Assembly (NCBI GenBank): GCA_019914945.1
Contig: CM034113.1
Span: forward strand, 5,746,850 to 5,810,849
Length of the DNA: 64,000 nt
DNA from: Typha latifolia
Taxonomy: Eukaryota; Streptophyta; Magnoliopsida; Poales; Typhaceae
Direction of reading: 5' to 3'
Below the pieces are notes generated by a model, which was not told the DNA's origin, searched no databases, and saw only the letters and a program-made list of their open reading frames with translations. A program made the translations under genes and the position numbers. Of the stretch, positions 24,009 to 37,150 are shown one piece after another; position 1 is the stretch's first letter; each line of letters begins with the position of its first letter.

Positions 24009-25031
24009 TGAAAAATGTAACAAACGCCCTAGAAAATGTAGATCTATCACACGCTATCAATAATAATATGTAGAAAATAAATCGTGAAAAAAAATATCAC
24101 AAACACAAAAGTTTTTATGTAAAAAAATTTTAAATCGAGTAAAAAAACTACAGATCTAAACTCGATTCGCAACTAATTACTAAAGTCTGTAGCAGTTAAC
24201 AAGGAACTTACAGATCACCCATTGAACCCCACGACTCAATCTATACCAAACTTGTTCGTTAGACCCCGTGACATATTACTTTCCGTGATAGGTTTTGAAA
24301 CCTCAGTGACTCTCGAGGTTGATCCTTCCGTCTCAGTGACCCTCAAGACGTAGTTCTTCTAGATTTGATGTAAATGGGTAAAGTTGAGAACGATTCAGTA
24401 CTTTTATCTAAAGTTGAGAATTGATCTTCCATGGTCTCCAAAAGGTAATCTCAATATCATAAACGACAGATTTCTCTAAAAGATTATCTCCAATTTAATA
24501 TTTGACCATCCTACCTTCTAGGGTTAGATTAAACCCTTTTATATATTCTTAGAGATAAGATAAATATCTCTTCTAAGATTCTCCACAGATTCTCTTAGAG
24601 ATAAGATAAATAGAGATATATCCAAATATAAGTCAAAGTAGTTAAGGCCGTTCGAACACCCGTAAGGCCCGTTCAAGCGAGCTCAAATGCCTATTATTTT
24701 CTTCCTTATTAGAAAAATGCGTTTGAATGCCCGATAGTCTGATCAAGCAACTGAGCAGACTGTTGAATGCAGAGTTGTTGTTCCTGTGTCTTTAGGTATT
24801 TTTTATACTAGTTTGACCATCATGATACCATTTGAGCACTTCAATGACGATTCCAAAACCGTTTCAAGTACTTTGACTTTAAATTTAATCTTCCACTTCA
24901 GACATCTCATAACTTGTCATAATTTGTGTATATGCTCATACATAAAATCTAGACACATTATATAAATAAAAATTATATTTTGAAACACAATTTGTCAATT
25001 ACATTAGTACAAATAAAACCTAACACTTTCA
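24009..25031 (-). repeat. copia LTR with adjacent primer-binding site
   Basis: A 1,023-bp block with plus-strand limits TGAAAAATG...CACTTTCA, giving a short TGAAA/TTTCA inverted end. Immediately left, the minus strand reads TGGTACAAGAGC (23,995-24,006), close to the tRNA-iMet primer-binding site TGGTATCAGAGC. On the minus strand it therefore runs LTR then PBS, but almost no internal region follows, so the element is truncated. The TATA-like TATATAAAAGG (minus) at 24,535-24,545 has one TTCGAA at 24,651 and degenerate relatives about 110-230 bp upstream. It is related to the LTR at 16.2-16.9 kb by its ends (AAACCTAACAC). Confidence 0.7.
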
Positions 25032-25399
25032 ATGATACTGAAAAAACTCAAGACCAAAAGGCAAGGATCTGTAGAGGATTTAGTTAAATTGCTATTTTTT
25101 TCTTTGCAAAAAAAGAGTCATTTCTATCTTTCCAAGGTTGCATTGAGTAAGAGAGGGAGCTTCAAAGTGACAACCACCCAACCCAAGTATTACTACTACC
25201 TAATTGAGATTCACTAAGGTCTTGTTTGTTTTGTGTTTAGAAACCCTCCCCCCTGAACTGGTTCAGAGACCTTTAAATTGGTTCAGTAACTAAAAATATT
25301 TTTATCTTTTTCATATCTAATTAAGTTTATTCTTCAAAAAAATTAAAACTAAGAAATGAGACTAACAGTTGAGTTTGGAGTTCAAACCAAATAAGGCCT

Positions 25400-28250
25400 A
25401 AGGAAATAGGTTAAAGACATAGCAAAAGAGACATCAACAGAACTCGACATTCAAGTCTAGGATTCCATATTAGGAAAATTGGATAAAGTTAGTTGCATAT
25501 TAAGCTACCTAAAGCATTGCCAAATTAGTCCTGGACCCCACTACAATTCCAAGATTGCTCAGAAATAAACGGCAAGACCTAATTATAGGCTACAGTAAGA
25601 CTAGTTTTGGCAAAGGTGGGCATACATTGTTAAAATCTAGGAATCTATCAAAACTTTAGTAGATGCCCTATTCTCAATAGTCTTAATAAACCCAGCTCTA
25701 ACAGTAAAGGGAGTCAAACAAATGCCTAAAGATAATAGATTTCTTAAGTCTTGCCGGAGGTCGCATTGCATATATTTATCTAGCATAAGTTTGACTCAAC
25801 ACTTATCACATCTATTGAGTAAGTCCATGGTGTGAGACCCCATAAGCCCCATCTTAGAATCCCGTAGGTTGTGGATACTAAGACCTCATAACTTAGTAGG
25901 CAACTGATAAAGATTCCAATTGGTTAGATGAAGGCTAGAGCCCCCTCCAAAGACCAAACATTAGCATAAATATTCAAAAATCAAGTAATCATATCTTTCC
26001 AATTATCCACAGCCTTACTGGACTCATCAATAAGGCAAATAATATAGTTGTGTCTTCTCGTAGTTAAAGTATTAGATTGAAAAGCGTAGTGCTACAAAAA
26101 GTATCTTCTTTGGTCAAACCCTTATAGCTCTAGATAATAACTAACATAGATCAACAAGTATAGAGGGCAGTCCCTGCCAACCTTTTTCTTTCCCCTAGCT
26201 CTAGCCCTTTTGTAAGGCTTAGGGCCCTTTTTCTTAGATTTTTAATACATAACTCATTAAATAACAGACGTTGCCAAGAAGGAACCCTAGCTAAAGAAGC
26301 CCCCAAGTTAGCACCCGCAAGCTCGGCCATACTTGTCCTTAGAGAGGTCGACTAGGCTATTGAGAGGAAAGGCAGAGTCAAGCATACTAGCCAAACTCAA
26401 TGCCATAAGTACATTTTCATTAAGCAATGCATGAGAATACACAATAATAGTGTTAGAGACCACAACCTCTATGGCAACAATCCCATCATCAGTAGGTATA
26501 GGGTGAGGAGGGGGAGATCTTCTTCTATTATTGCCACCTCCTCAACTAGGGGATCTATAGGGTCCAAGGATCCATTATGCTCAACTCTAGGAGCTAATGA
26601 TCAAGAGAAAATAGTCTTTCTAAAAGGAGTGTAAGAGTGTATTTATACCTCGAGGCCATCGAGAGAGTAAACTCTACCATAATAATCTTAGTAAAGGAGA
26701 AGCGTTTCCCTTTTACTAGCCTAAGTTACTGAAATAGGGAATACCCGCCTAGACACATTGGAATGGAGCATGACAATTCCATGGAGAACATGGGCATTAT
26801 GACATGCCATAAAGGCTTGATTAGTGTCATTAATGCACCCATACTTTGAGACAGAGTCAAAAGACAATAAGTGCTTTACCTATATCTCCATCATGTTTGA
26901 AAGGCTCGAGGGACAAGCAATAGTCTTGGGCTTAGCCACATAGCTAGGATCATGTGATCGCACCGAACTCGAAGAGCCCTCCTCACTGAAAAGGCCCTTA
27001 GAGGATGATGGGACTGACCCATCTAGGTCACCTGTTAAAGCAATCATCTCCACTTCTTTATCACATGCCTCTACATGGTTAGCACAATGTGTCTTACTAG
27101 GTTTGCTTAACCACCCTTATCAATTGATTCGGCAATTGAAATTAGCTAGCCATCTCTAGGCTCGAGCCTGGCTTGAGCTTGAGCTTGATCAAATTGGGCC
27201 TCTTTCTTGGTACTTGGAACCTTGGGACATAGTTTGTCTTAGGTCTTAAACCAGGAACAAAGTTAGACTTGCAAGTAATAGGCCAACCACCATGGCCAAT
27301 GCCATTGAAGTCATTACCACGGACCGAGCTACTCATTCTACCTTTGCCATAATGTTAGTTGTCCCACACCACACAAAGCCACGAGCCAAACAAGTGCTCA
27401 GCCTCGTTTGCGACCTCTACCAGTGTTGGTCCTTGCAAGATAGTAAGAACAACACCATCACCAATTTCAGGCCAATGCTAACTTCCTTTAACAGGAGGAA
27501 AGATCAACTAGAGCTTTTCTCTTAGGAGGATCAGGGCCAATTTGACAACCTATGGCCAATCCACCCACAAGAAAAGCAAAACTTCAGTAAATCCTCACAA
27601 ATAAACTTAGCATTAACCTTGTTATGCCCAATCCCTACTAGTAAATCCTACTTCAGAGGTTTGGAGAGAACAAGATCGATGCACATAAGAGTGTATCGAC
27701 TCTGAGCTCTAGACACTATGTGTCATCTACCCGTAAGGGTTCCCCTAACATTATACTAGTTAAGAACTCCAACTTCCAGTATACTAATGACAAGTTAAAA
27801 AGATACAACTCAAATAAGTGCAAATTTGATCACTTTAGTGGAAGCCTGGAAGTTTGGCACTTCAGCTATAACCCGTATCATGTTATCCTCTAAATCTAAC
27901 CTAAACAAATAAAAATCTGCTTACATGTCGAATGTGAAGAACAGCCTTGACAATAGTCATATCTTGGCCAAAGTACCACATAACATATCAACAGGAAAAG
28001 GCTTACCTAGGAACTTGCCGCATAGACCAAATTGCTATTTATCACGACTATTCGTCAACAAGTCCTCATCAACTTCAACACTTTACAATGATCATATCAA
28101 TGATATGGCTTGGAATGGTCCCCAGCTTCATGTTTACGCTTCAAGTTCGCAAGGATATTTACTGGACCACTTGGACCCAAAATCCTAGCACTTCATCAGC
28201 CAGATTCATCCCTTTCAAGACATCCAATATCACACCATGAACATTATCCT
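25400..28250 (-). mobile_element. decayed LINE (non-LTR retrotransposon), ORF1 recognisable
   Basis: Minus strand. Around 27,690-27,540 the translation gives VLSKPLK, then KVNAKFICEDLLKFCFSCGW and IGHRLSNWP, which is the plant LINE ORF1 pattern of a basic block followed by a CCHC knuckle, here with the last Cys changed to Trp. Upstream sequence (28,240-27,720) is compatible with the RNA-binding N-terminal part but full of stops. Downstream fragments with DESSKAVDNWKDMI (about 26,020-25,980) and GLSIHNLRDSKMGL (near 25,880) look like LINE ORF2 pieces, but I could not fix which domain they are. Limits are approximate. Confidence 0.55.
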
Positions 28251-29186
28251 AGGGGGAGGGGGGAACGAATAGGTGTAGAGTTGGCAGTCAGCACTTAAGA
28301 AATCAAAACCCTAGTATAGCAAAAAGAAACACTCAATATTTTCTCTTCCCTCTTCGACTTCAAATAGCAAAATCTAACTGGCATCTATATGATAGTTGTA
28401 TTGCAAGTGTAGCGGTAACCAATTAATGTGGAAATTTGCAAACTTTCGTAAGTAAATAGCTCTTAAAGGTATGTTATATTATTAATTTATTATCTAACAA
28501 TTTAGGCTTTTTGGTCAACTAATTATCTAATACGGCATCAAACATAGTTTTTGGGTTCTTAAAAGCTTTCAAATAGTGTATTGCAATTTCACTTGACTCT
28601 TAATGGATACCTTATGTTGGATATTTCTTAATTTTATAATAATAAGTGTAAGACTAAATTACACTTACACCATTGAAATATGATGCAGTGGCACTTACAC
28701 CTCTCAAAGAAAAGAAAATTGTTACTAAGTGTAAGACTAAATTAATTTTTCAAAATAACACTTCCCTTTGTTTATTGTTTGTTTTTTCCATGTAGAATAG
28801 TTACTTGAATATTTCATAACTATTTTTTCTCTTCCGACTTGATTATTAGCCCTAGAAATAAAAGTTTGGGCATTCGGCAAAAAGAATATATAAAATATGA
28901 GGTGTTATATAAAAAAAAGAACACCCTTTGGATCCTACACTAGGCTCCATGCGTCCATCTTCTTCCAAAGAGCAAAGACTCCATGGAAGGCGTCGACCCT
29001 CCCCATCTGCTGTTCCGGGAATGCCATCTATATTCCGAGATCTTTGAACAGCACGCCCACTGTGCATCCCCTCCACCGCAAAGTCAAATGGCCCACTTGT
29101 TTATTTCAATTAGCGCCTCTCTCAACCTCTACCTCAAAGGCAAAGGGAAGGAAACTGCTGGTGGAGTGGATGTATGTGAAAACTCA

Positions 29187-29189
<3 letters not shown>

Positions 29190-29250
<61 letters not shown>
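29190..29250 (+). repeat. (CT)n microsatellite
   Basis: Perfect CT run of about 30 units. Leu-Ser-repeat reading frames over it are artefacts. Confidence 0.95.
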
Positions 29251-29256
<6 letters not shown>

Positions 29257-29575
29257 TTAGTCCCACACTGTGAAAAAGCCAAAGGATCTTCTATTTGTCC
29301 CCTTGGCAAGTTGGGCACCCAGTAGCTATCTATATCTTTCATAATATATGGGTTTCTTTTTTGCATGTATACTCCTCTAACTCTAAAACTTATATTCACA
29401 TATATACCCTTTAAAATATGTTCTTTTACATAATTACCCTTTTGGTTATTTTTTAATAAATATAATTTTACGTCTTATTAATTTGTCAGAAAAAAAGAAG
29501 ATAAAAATTTACCTTTAATTAAGAGAAAGGTAGGAAATTAGAAAAAAAAAATCTGAAATTGTTTATAATATAGGG

Positions 29576-30273
29576 TCAATTATACTCTGACCTTAAAAAC
29601 TTTCCCCTGATCTATTTTTCTTTACAAACTTTCTCTACAACTTGACCGTTTCAATTATTTAAAATCATGGTACCCTCCACAGTGTACAAAAGCTACGAAA
29701 TGATTATTATGCCCATCGAATATTTATGTGCAATTTGATTAGTAGTGGTGGCAGTATTTGCTATGCTTAGCATTAGGATTTGAGAAAAAGATGGAAGGCT
29801 GAAGAAGAAAGAAAGGATTAGGATATAAGGTCTATATCACGTGCGAAAATGATCTTAATTACAAGTAGTGATGGTGATGGTGATGATAATGAGATTTATA
29901 TTAAGATTGTGATTTGAGAGATACAGAAAAAAAGAATTAGAAGAGTTGTTAAAGGGAGAAGATAAGGAAACTAGAGAGATTGGTGACGATGATTATAATA
30001 GCGAAATTTATATCTAGGATTAGGATTTGAGAAAAAAATATGAGAAAAAGGAGAAGAAAAAGGAAAAACCAAGAGGTTGAAGGGGATATTTTGGTTAATG
30101 ATAGGTCATGTGTTAAACATGTGATTAATTTTTGTTAGAAACCTTAATGATAAATCGATAGAATGACCTATTTGAAATTTTTGAAAAGTTGAGGGGCTCA
30201 ATGTGGCGGAAAAAAGATAGGGGTAAAAATAAAATATCATCTATAGTTGATGGGTCAAAGTGTAATTAAATTT
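29576..30273. mobile_element. inverted-repeat element, about 0.7 kb (probable MITE)
   Basis: The left end GGTCAATTATACTCTGACC is matched by the reverse complement of GGGTCAAAGTGTAATTAAA at the right, and the sequences inside (AAACTTTCCCCTGATC / GAGGGGCTCAATG) also pair loosely. There is no coding capacity. Target duplication not identified. Confidence 0.5.
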
Positions 30274-31230
30274 AAATTTAATTATTAATTAACTCTAAAA
30301 TAGTATCTATGCAAAATAAATAAATAAATCGAAGGTATAAATACAAAAGTCCGGTATTATTAAGCTCCCATTAATGGTGTATAATTATATAGAATTGTGT
30401 TTTGAGATGTATGTATATTATTATCCATTTAAAGGGTATATATATATATATATAGCTCATAGCTCTCTGTTTGGGCTTGCTCCTTTCCCTATCCTCAACT
30501 GATAGTTTTTTCCTGTTGTCACCGGCGGCTTTCCCCTCCTCCCCTCCCCTTGGCTACCTTGGCTAGGTGGAGGGGAGGGGTTTTCCTTGTCTCCCATGAG
30601 AGGCTTTTTTCCTCTATTTATTCTTCATTTATCTTCTCTTTCTTCTCCTTCATAAATGCGGATAACTCCCTCTCCTTTTTTGCTTCTCTCCCTCTAGTTG
30701 TTCCCTTTTCTCTCATCCCTATCGCTTCTACCTTGGTCATTGTTGTTGCTGCTGATGCAGTTGCCGTTGGCTTTCTGACTCAGTCCCTGCCCTTTGCTGT
30801 CTCCCTTGGCCCCTCCACCACTATCATCTTCCCCCATAATATTATTTTTATTTTGACTGTTGTTTTTTGTTAGCTATGTGGGTTGTTAGGTTAGGGCTTA
30901 TTGTTGATTGTTGTTGTTTGTTGTATGTTGCGGTGTTATTTGTTATGGTTGTTGCTATGAGTTTGCATATTTTAGTTTTTTGGCGGGTTATAGTGTTAGG
31001 TCCTTGAGAGTTTGACTTTGCGAGCTTCACGGAGCTGCGAGACGCTAACCCACTTAGCCCTGCATTTCTTCCGACTTACCTCTTGCTGTCATTATCTGTA
31101 ATGTTGCCTATATTAGCCATGTGGGAGGTTTAATTTTATGATCGTCGCCCAATATCCTTCCCTTTCTTTTTGCATGAGTGTATGTATTACTATTTTCTTG
31201 ATACTATATACATAAATAAAAGTTTTAGAA
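30274..31230. other. spacer with CT-rich tract, no gene recognised
   Basis: Contains a pyrimidine-rich stretch (30,520-30,760) with an open frame of 107 codons (30,550-30,873) that has no recognisable domain and an odd Phe/Ser/Leu-rich composition. I see no splice-linked partner and do not call a gene. Confidence 0.5.
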
Positions 31231-31232
31231 GA

Positions 31233-31780
31233 ATACATATGTAAATTGGGACTTTTACGAATCACACCCTATATTTTATATATTTTATAATTCACACTCC
31301 GTCTTTAAAGATCTTGTAACTCGACTCCTTCTTTTCTCCTATAATTCTTATTTAATACTCTGAATTAACTTAGACAGTACAAAAAAATAAATATTCTATT
31401 ATAATATACAAAATAATTTATAAATATCTAAATTATTCCTATCTTCTTCATCATATTTTTCTCTTCCCAAGGAAAAAGAAGAAAATAAGGAGGAGAAGAA
31501 AGGGGAGGGGAGAAGATAAGGAAATGTGGTGGCGACGACAACGACGATGACAGTGATGGTGGCGAAGGTAGGTAGGAAAGATAAGTGTAGGGATATTGAA
31601 AATAAAAAAAATGATGAGGATATTTTAGTAATTTATTTGATATTAGTTAGCTAAAATAATATCAGGTGTTAAATGAGAATTATAGAGGAAAACGAATAGT
31701 CGAATTATAAAATATTTAAAGATGGAATGTGAATCATAAAATAAATAAAATACAAGGTGCTATTCGTAAAAAGAATTTGG
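31233..31780. mobile_element. MITE with long inverted repeats, family shared with 60.9 kb
   Basis: The left end (ACTTTTACGAATCACACCCT ... TTTATAATTCACACTCC ... CTTTAAAGAT) is the imperfect reverse complement of the right end (ATCTTTAAAGATGGAATGTG through CTATTCGTAAAAAG), giving inverted arms of about 65 bp. The interior shares CTCTGAATTAACTTAGAC and an AGGAGAAGA purine tract with the element at 60,927-61,373. Confidence 0.65.
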
Positions 31781-31789
31781 ATTTTGGAT

Positions 31790-33700
31790 AGAAGCTATCT
31801 AAGCATTATCTGTACATCTACTAAATCAGGTACCAACCAATCCACTTAGAAATTGACAATAAACGCGATTTCCGATATTTGCTAGCTTGCGAAGACAAAC
31901 CTTAGCCACATAAAAATTCGTTCCTCTCCTCCCCACTTTTAATATAATCCAAAGAGGAGGTCAAGGCTCGAGGTCACCTCAAAATAAGTAAAATAAAAAG
32001 AAATTGGGGGGTTTTTTTGTTTAATCCTATAAAAGTCCTATAAAAGCAAGAAAAAAAAAGAAAAAAAAAAAGCTCCCATGGTGGGCCACCACAGCCCACA
32101 TGCTGCGCTAGTGGTCCCAGATCCCGAGGCATCTCTCTCCCCCCACGTGGGGCCGTACACGTGTCCCTCCGCTCCTCGTCTCCTCCCCCTCTTGGCTCAG
32201 AAAGAAATAAAGCAGGAGCAGTGCACGTGCCATGGAAAGTGCTCAGAGGACAGAGAGCAATTGAGTACCGATGGTGTAATAATCCCCACAGGAAACACAA
32301 ACACGCACACGCTAATCTTTAATCAGATGGTCATGATTAGATCAGATCATGACACCTTACCCTACACCTTTCAAATGGGTTTTTTTTTAATAATTTAATT
32401 ATATATGAATATTTTGTTATTAGAAAGTAAAATACACAATTTATAAGTCTATTATGATAAATAATAAATTTAAATATAACTAAATTACAGAAAAAAAATC
32501 CATTTTAAATTATTTTTTATACGCTTAGCAAAATAGTTTGGATTAGATATTTGTGACCGACTATTTAATTTAATAAATAATTATCAATTCTAAATTTTAT
32601 TTTTAAAACATCATACTCATTAATTTGTATTTAGGACACTACAAATAACAAAAGACTCATGCAATACTTAGAGTCGGGCCCCACTTGTTAAATGCTGGAT
32701 TTCTTGACACGTGGCGAGCATCTTATTACACGTTTTCAATTTTTTTTTTCTCGAGGGTGTTAAGATGTTACAGCTGTAACGCAATGTAAAACTAAGTAAA
32801 TTAATCTCTCATAAAACTAGTTCTCCGGTGGCTTGTGAGCTAAAAAATTAATGAATTTAATGGTGGAGTAGGTTAGAGTTGTTGGAAATTTGTTAAAAAA
32901 TTCTCTTTTGAAGAATAGATTTGGCAATTAGAAAGGTTAGCTTTGAACTTTCAAATGTTGGGCCTGATCCTTTTTATATTAATGGTCATCACCTTTTTAC
33001 TAAAATTATAGAGATTTTGATTGATTCCCAAGCAAAGTCTAACAATCACTTTGCACTTTTATGAAATTGACGTTATTTGATGGAGTCTCCCGAACTATTT
33101 CAATGTGGACAGATCTATCCGACTCCATCGAAATACATTTGTTTGCAGATCATATGCATACGATGATTATGATCACGTTAAATATGAAATGTATATGACC
33201 ATAATCGTCAAATGTGTGTAAGATAGGAGCTCCGCTCACATTGAATCCCTAATTTCTTCTCACCGTTGCTTGTGAACTAAGATGTAGATATACTAGCATT
33301 CGATACAAAGAATAATTATATATTAATCTATGTCATGTCAAATATCTTATGACAAAAAATCTTACAAGAGTAGTTGCTTTCATATAGCAATTTGGTGCTA
33401 GCCTTGCGCGCCGTTCCAATTCGAAGACCTAGTTGTAGCAATAAAATTGTCCTTTTTGTAGACAGCTAACTTATTTGGGGGAGTCTGAATTTATAAGATG
33501 TTCGTTAATACATCGATTGCATATATCCGACAACTCTAATCAAGCTTAGAAAAGAGAATATAAAAAAACTATAATTGTATAAAAATTTAATGAATTGGCT
33601 TCTTCTTCTTAGGGCTTAGGGGCACATGAAAGCATACACCAGTTTAGGGCATCGAAGAGCTGAATCCCAAGTTCCCAAACTCAATTATTAACTTCTTTCT
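31790..33700. other. region upstream of ABHD17 with CACGTG-rich patch
   Basis: No gene seen. At 32,140-32,230 there is a GC-rich patch with several CACGTG cores (CCCCACGTGGGGC near 32,143, ACACGTGTCC near 32,157, GCACGTGCC near 32,223), the core of plant G-box/ABRE sites. It lies about 1.9 kb before the ABHD17 start codon, and whether it serves that gene is unknown. The rest is AT-rich. Confidence 0.4.
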
Positions 33701-33914
33701 ATTTGTATTTTTTAACTTCTAATCACCCAAGCACTCAACTCCCTTTTTCCTTTCCAAAGCTAAAGAAGAAAAAGAAAAAGAACAAACAAAATCTCCTAAT
33801 AGAATATAAAGATGAGGGCATAATAGACAATTCCTTCTTTTCCTCCATCTCTCTATCTCCTCTTTTCCTTCGGAAAAATAAAAGTTCTGCATCAAAATTA
33901 AAGTACTCTACAGC

Positions 33915-33920
<6 letters not shown>

Positions 33921-33952
<32 letters not shown>

Positions 33953-34088
33953 AGACGAAGAAGAAGCCACGAATCGATCCTCCATATCCATCTTCCCATT
34001 TCTAGTATCTGTCCGCCGTACTCTATCTCCCTCGCTCTCTCAAGCACTAAGAGAGTAGAGAGAGAAACTGGAGAGAGAGAGAGAGAGG
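33921..34088 (+). repeat. two (GA)n tracts in the ABHD17 5' leader
   Basis: GA runs at 33,921-33,949 and about 34,070-34,088, separated by CT-rich sequence, directly ahead of the start codon. GA/CT tracts are common in plant core promoters and leaders; the transcription start was not located. Confidence 0.75.
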
Positions 34089-34128
34089 GAGAGGAAGAGT
34101 TGAGGTGGGGAGGGAGGAGGAGGGGGAG

Positions 34129-37112
34129 ATGGGAGGGGTGACGTCATCAATGGCGGCGAAGATGGCCTTCTTCCCGCCGAATCCCCCGTCGTACGAGCTC
34201 GTCACGGAGGAGGCGACGGGCCTCGTGACGCTCAGCCGCTTCCCGCACCGCGAGAACGTCGAGATTCTGCGGCTGCCGACGCGGCGGGGGACGGAGATCG
34301 TCGCCATGTACGTCCGAAACCCCATGGCGGCGTCGACCCTGCTTTACTCCCACGGCAACGCCGCCGATCTCGGCCAGATGTACGAGCTCTTCCTCGAGCT
34401 CAGCGTCCACCTCCGGGTCAACCTCTTGGGGTACTTGCTTCCTCTCCTTTCCCTCTCTTGTCTTTTTGGCTGTTCTTTCGGCGTTTTGAGTAGGAATTTG
34501 AGAATATTATAGTAGGAGAATCTTTTAGTTGGTAGAATTTGGTTGTTAAGCTGTCTGGTTTCTTCTATTTTGGGCGAATTTGGAGGTTTTGATGAAGTTT
34601 GATGTAATTCTTTGTTTCGACATTTGAATTTTGTTCAAAGTTGTTTCTTGCTGTACCTTGTCGTTTAATCTGTCGAGTTTCTCTGTTTTGGGCGAATTTG
34701 GAGCTCTGGGTGAAATTTGAGGTAATTCTTTGCTTTGACAATTGGGTTTTGCTGAAAAGGGTTGGTTTGGGAGAAGCTTCTGATTGCTCTAGTTCGTTGT
34801 TTTAGTTGTTTAATTTTCAGTTTTCCTGTCTTAGGGAATTTGGAGTTTTTGGGTGGAATCTCATGTTGGTCTTTATTTGAGCATTTAGGTGTTGTTAAAA
34901 AGCGTTTCTTGATCAGACAGTGGACTTACTTGCTGTGGATCTGCAGTCGGATTTCAGTGCTATGGAGTTCATATGCACATTTTGCTTTCTTTTTCATATC
35001 TCTACCTAAATGTGGATTATAGTATTCTAAGTGGGTAGTTGATGTTCGAATAATATCTCTGTATGTTTTGGATCTATAGCTGAAATGTTCTTAGAGTTTG
35101 CTTTTGCTGGAATTGGTTGGATAAAAAGTGGAGCTTTGGAGCTCATCAATGTAGATTTGTTATCCGTTAAGTCGTAATCTATTTGCTTCCATCTTTATCC
35201 CCTATGTGATTGCTTTCTTGTTCCTGTAAGGAGGAGTTGAATGCCTGCTGCATTTGGCTGTTCGCAATTGGTGTCTGCGGCTGTTAAACTGATTTGCAAG
35301 TTGGTTCTCTTAATTTCATTTGGTTGATTTCTTCATTACCGCCAGCTCTTGATGGTAATTAGTTATTTCTGTGAAGGTACTCTTAACTGTCAAATTGTTA
35401 GCTGTTTGTCAGTTTTGGGTTTTTTCTAGATCTTGGTGGATTTAGCAATGATCTTCCAATCATGAAAATACTGATTTAGAAGTACTCAAAAGTTGGCAAT
35501 CATGAAGAAACTTACCGATGCTTAAGTTGCGTGTATATTAAGTTGCTTGAGAGTATTTGCATTGTTATGCACATGATGAGCTTTGTGCCAACTGGAACTA
35601 ATGAGCCATTCAGAAATATAAAAAAATATCCTTTACAGTTATTTGATTTCAATTTTGTCATCCTCTTCTTGCAGCATTTGGTGCAGTTAGGTTCTAAGAA
35701 GGATTTGGAGGATCCAAAACATGTAGACTGTTTCACACTAACTTGCTTTGCATTTTTGTCATTTGAATTCACCAAAAACAATAAGCAGCAATAGGCTAGC
35801 TAGAATGCCATGAGTACCTAAGCTCTGGCAGGTATGTCTAAGTTTGGTCAATGAACAAATAGTCTCATAAAGCATTGTATTAATAATGAAAAGGCAGTAA
35901 TAAACAAAATGGTAAGTCAGTTAATTATTTAAATCCAAAAAGTGGAGATTCATATTGAACCAGGGATTAGAAAAGCTGATATAAACTATAAAACTGGAAG
36001 CATGTAATACATATTTATGATGATACAGAAGTAGATGTACTTTGGTGGTTGCCATGGACATCTTTTGACTCGACTCGACTCAACTAACTAACTAAATTGA
36101 CTTGACTCAACTTAACTCGACTTAACCCATATGGTTGAACCGTAACAAGCTTTGATTGAATAAAGACTCGGAAATTAATGACATCATGGAAAATCTATAA
36201 TTAGTATGTTACTTATGATGTGTTTTGACAATTGGAAAGAAATGTTAAATTGATGGAGTCAATCTTATGCAAGACATGTCCTTTTGATAAGATGACAAAC
36301 AATATAACTGACGAGGTTTTGTTCTTCAGGGCGAGGATAGAAAATCATATTGTGAGGGTGCAAGAGATAATCTTATACTTTGTTATAAGTAACGAACTGC
36401 AGTTGTTCTGGCATAAAATGTCATAGAAGGACTAAATTGCCTTGGACTCCTTGAGAAGGCCAATTAAGAGAACTACTTAACTTGGATGGATGTTTTGATA
36501 AATGAAAACCTTTGTCTGACAAGATGCATACTTGTTAATTGAATCTAAACTTTGTGGGTAGTATACTTAAGTTTAATCAATGCAAATCGATACGTCTTTA
36601 ATGAATTAATTTGGATCACAAAGGAGAGCTTGAACTGTGAATAGTCTAAATTGAAGTCACATTATCCATGGTTCCATGCAAACTATAACTCTGTAAGTGA
36701 TCTTGTCAGTTTACTAAAGATGATGATGCATGTAAGAATTAGAGTGCAATATGATTGTTTCATGGTGATGCTAATGGAGTGTTTGATCGTATATGCATCT
36801 TTGTAAGTGCTTGATCGTATATGCATCTTTGTAAGTGCTTGATCGTATAATGCTAATGTAGATCTGGGCGGTTGGTTGATGTTCACAATGTCATATGTTT
36901 TATTCTTGAGTGGCAAAGATCTTTGCTTTCAATTTTATCATATTTTCCATGTTTGATATTTGTTCATTTAACTGAAAAATCTCGCCTTGTTTTCTGTAAG
37001 GCACTGTGACATAGAGGATCTTATACAAAAAGCCATTTCTCTAGAGTCACATTTACTTGTGTAAACTTTATAGATGTTTTAACTGCGACATACCAGACTC
37101 TAATGCATCCAA

Positions 37113-37150
<38 letters not shown>

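Noticed and set aside
28897..29325. 142-codon open frame on the plus strand
   Set aside because: A third of it is the CT microsatellite and the rest matches no family; no splice partners seen.
30550..30873. 107-codon open frame, Phe/Ser/Leu-rich
   Set aside because: Pyrimidine-rich DNA naturally gives such frames; no domain, no neighbouring exons.
34105..34128. Longer N-terminus for the ABHD17-like protein starting at 34,105
   Set aside because: That codon is GTG; the ATG at 34,129 gives the conserved plant start MGGVTSS.
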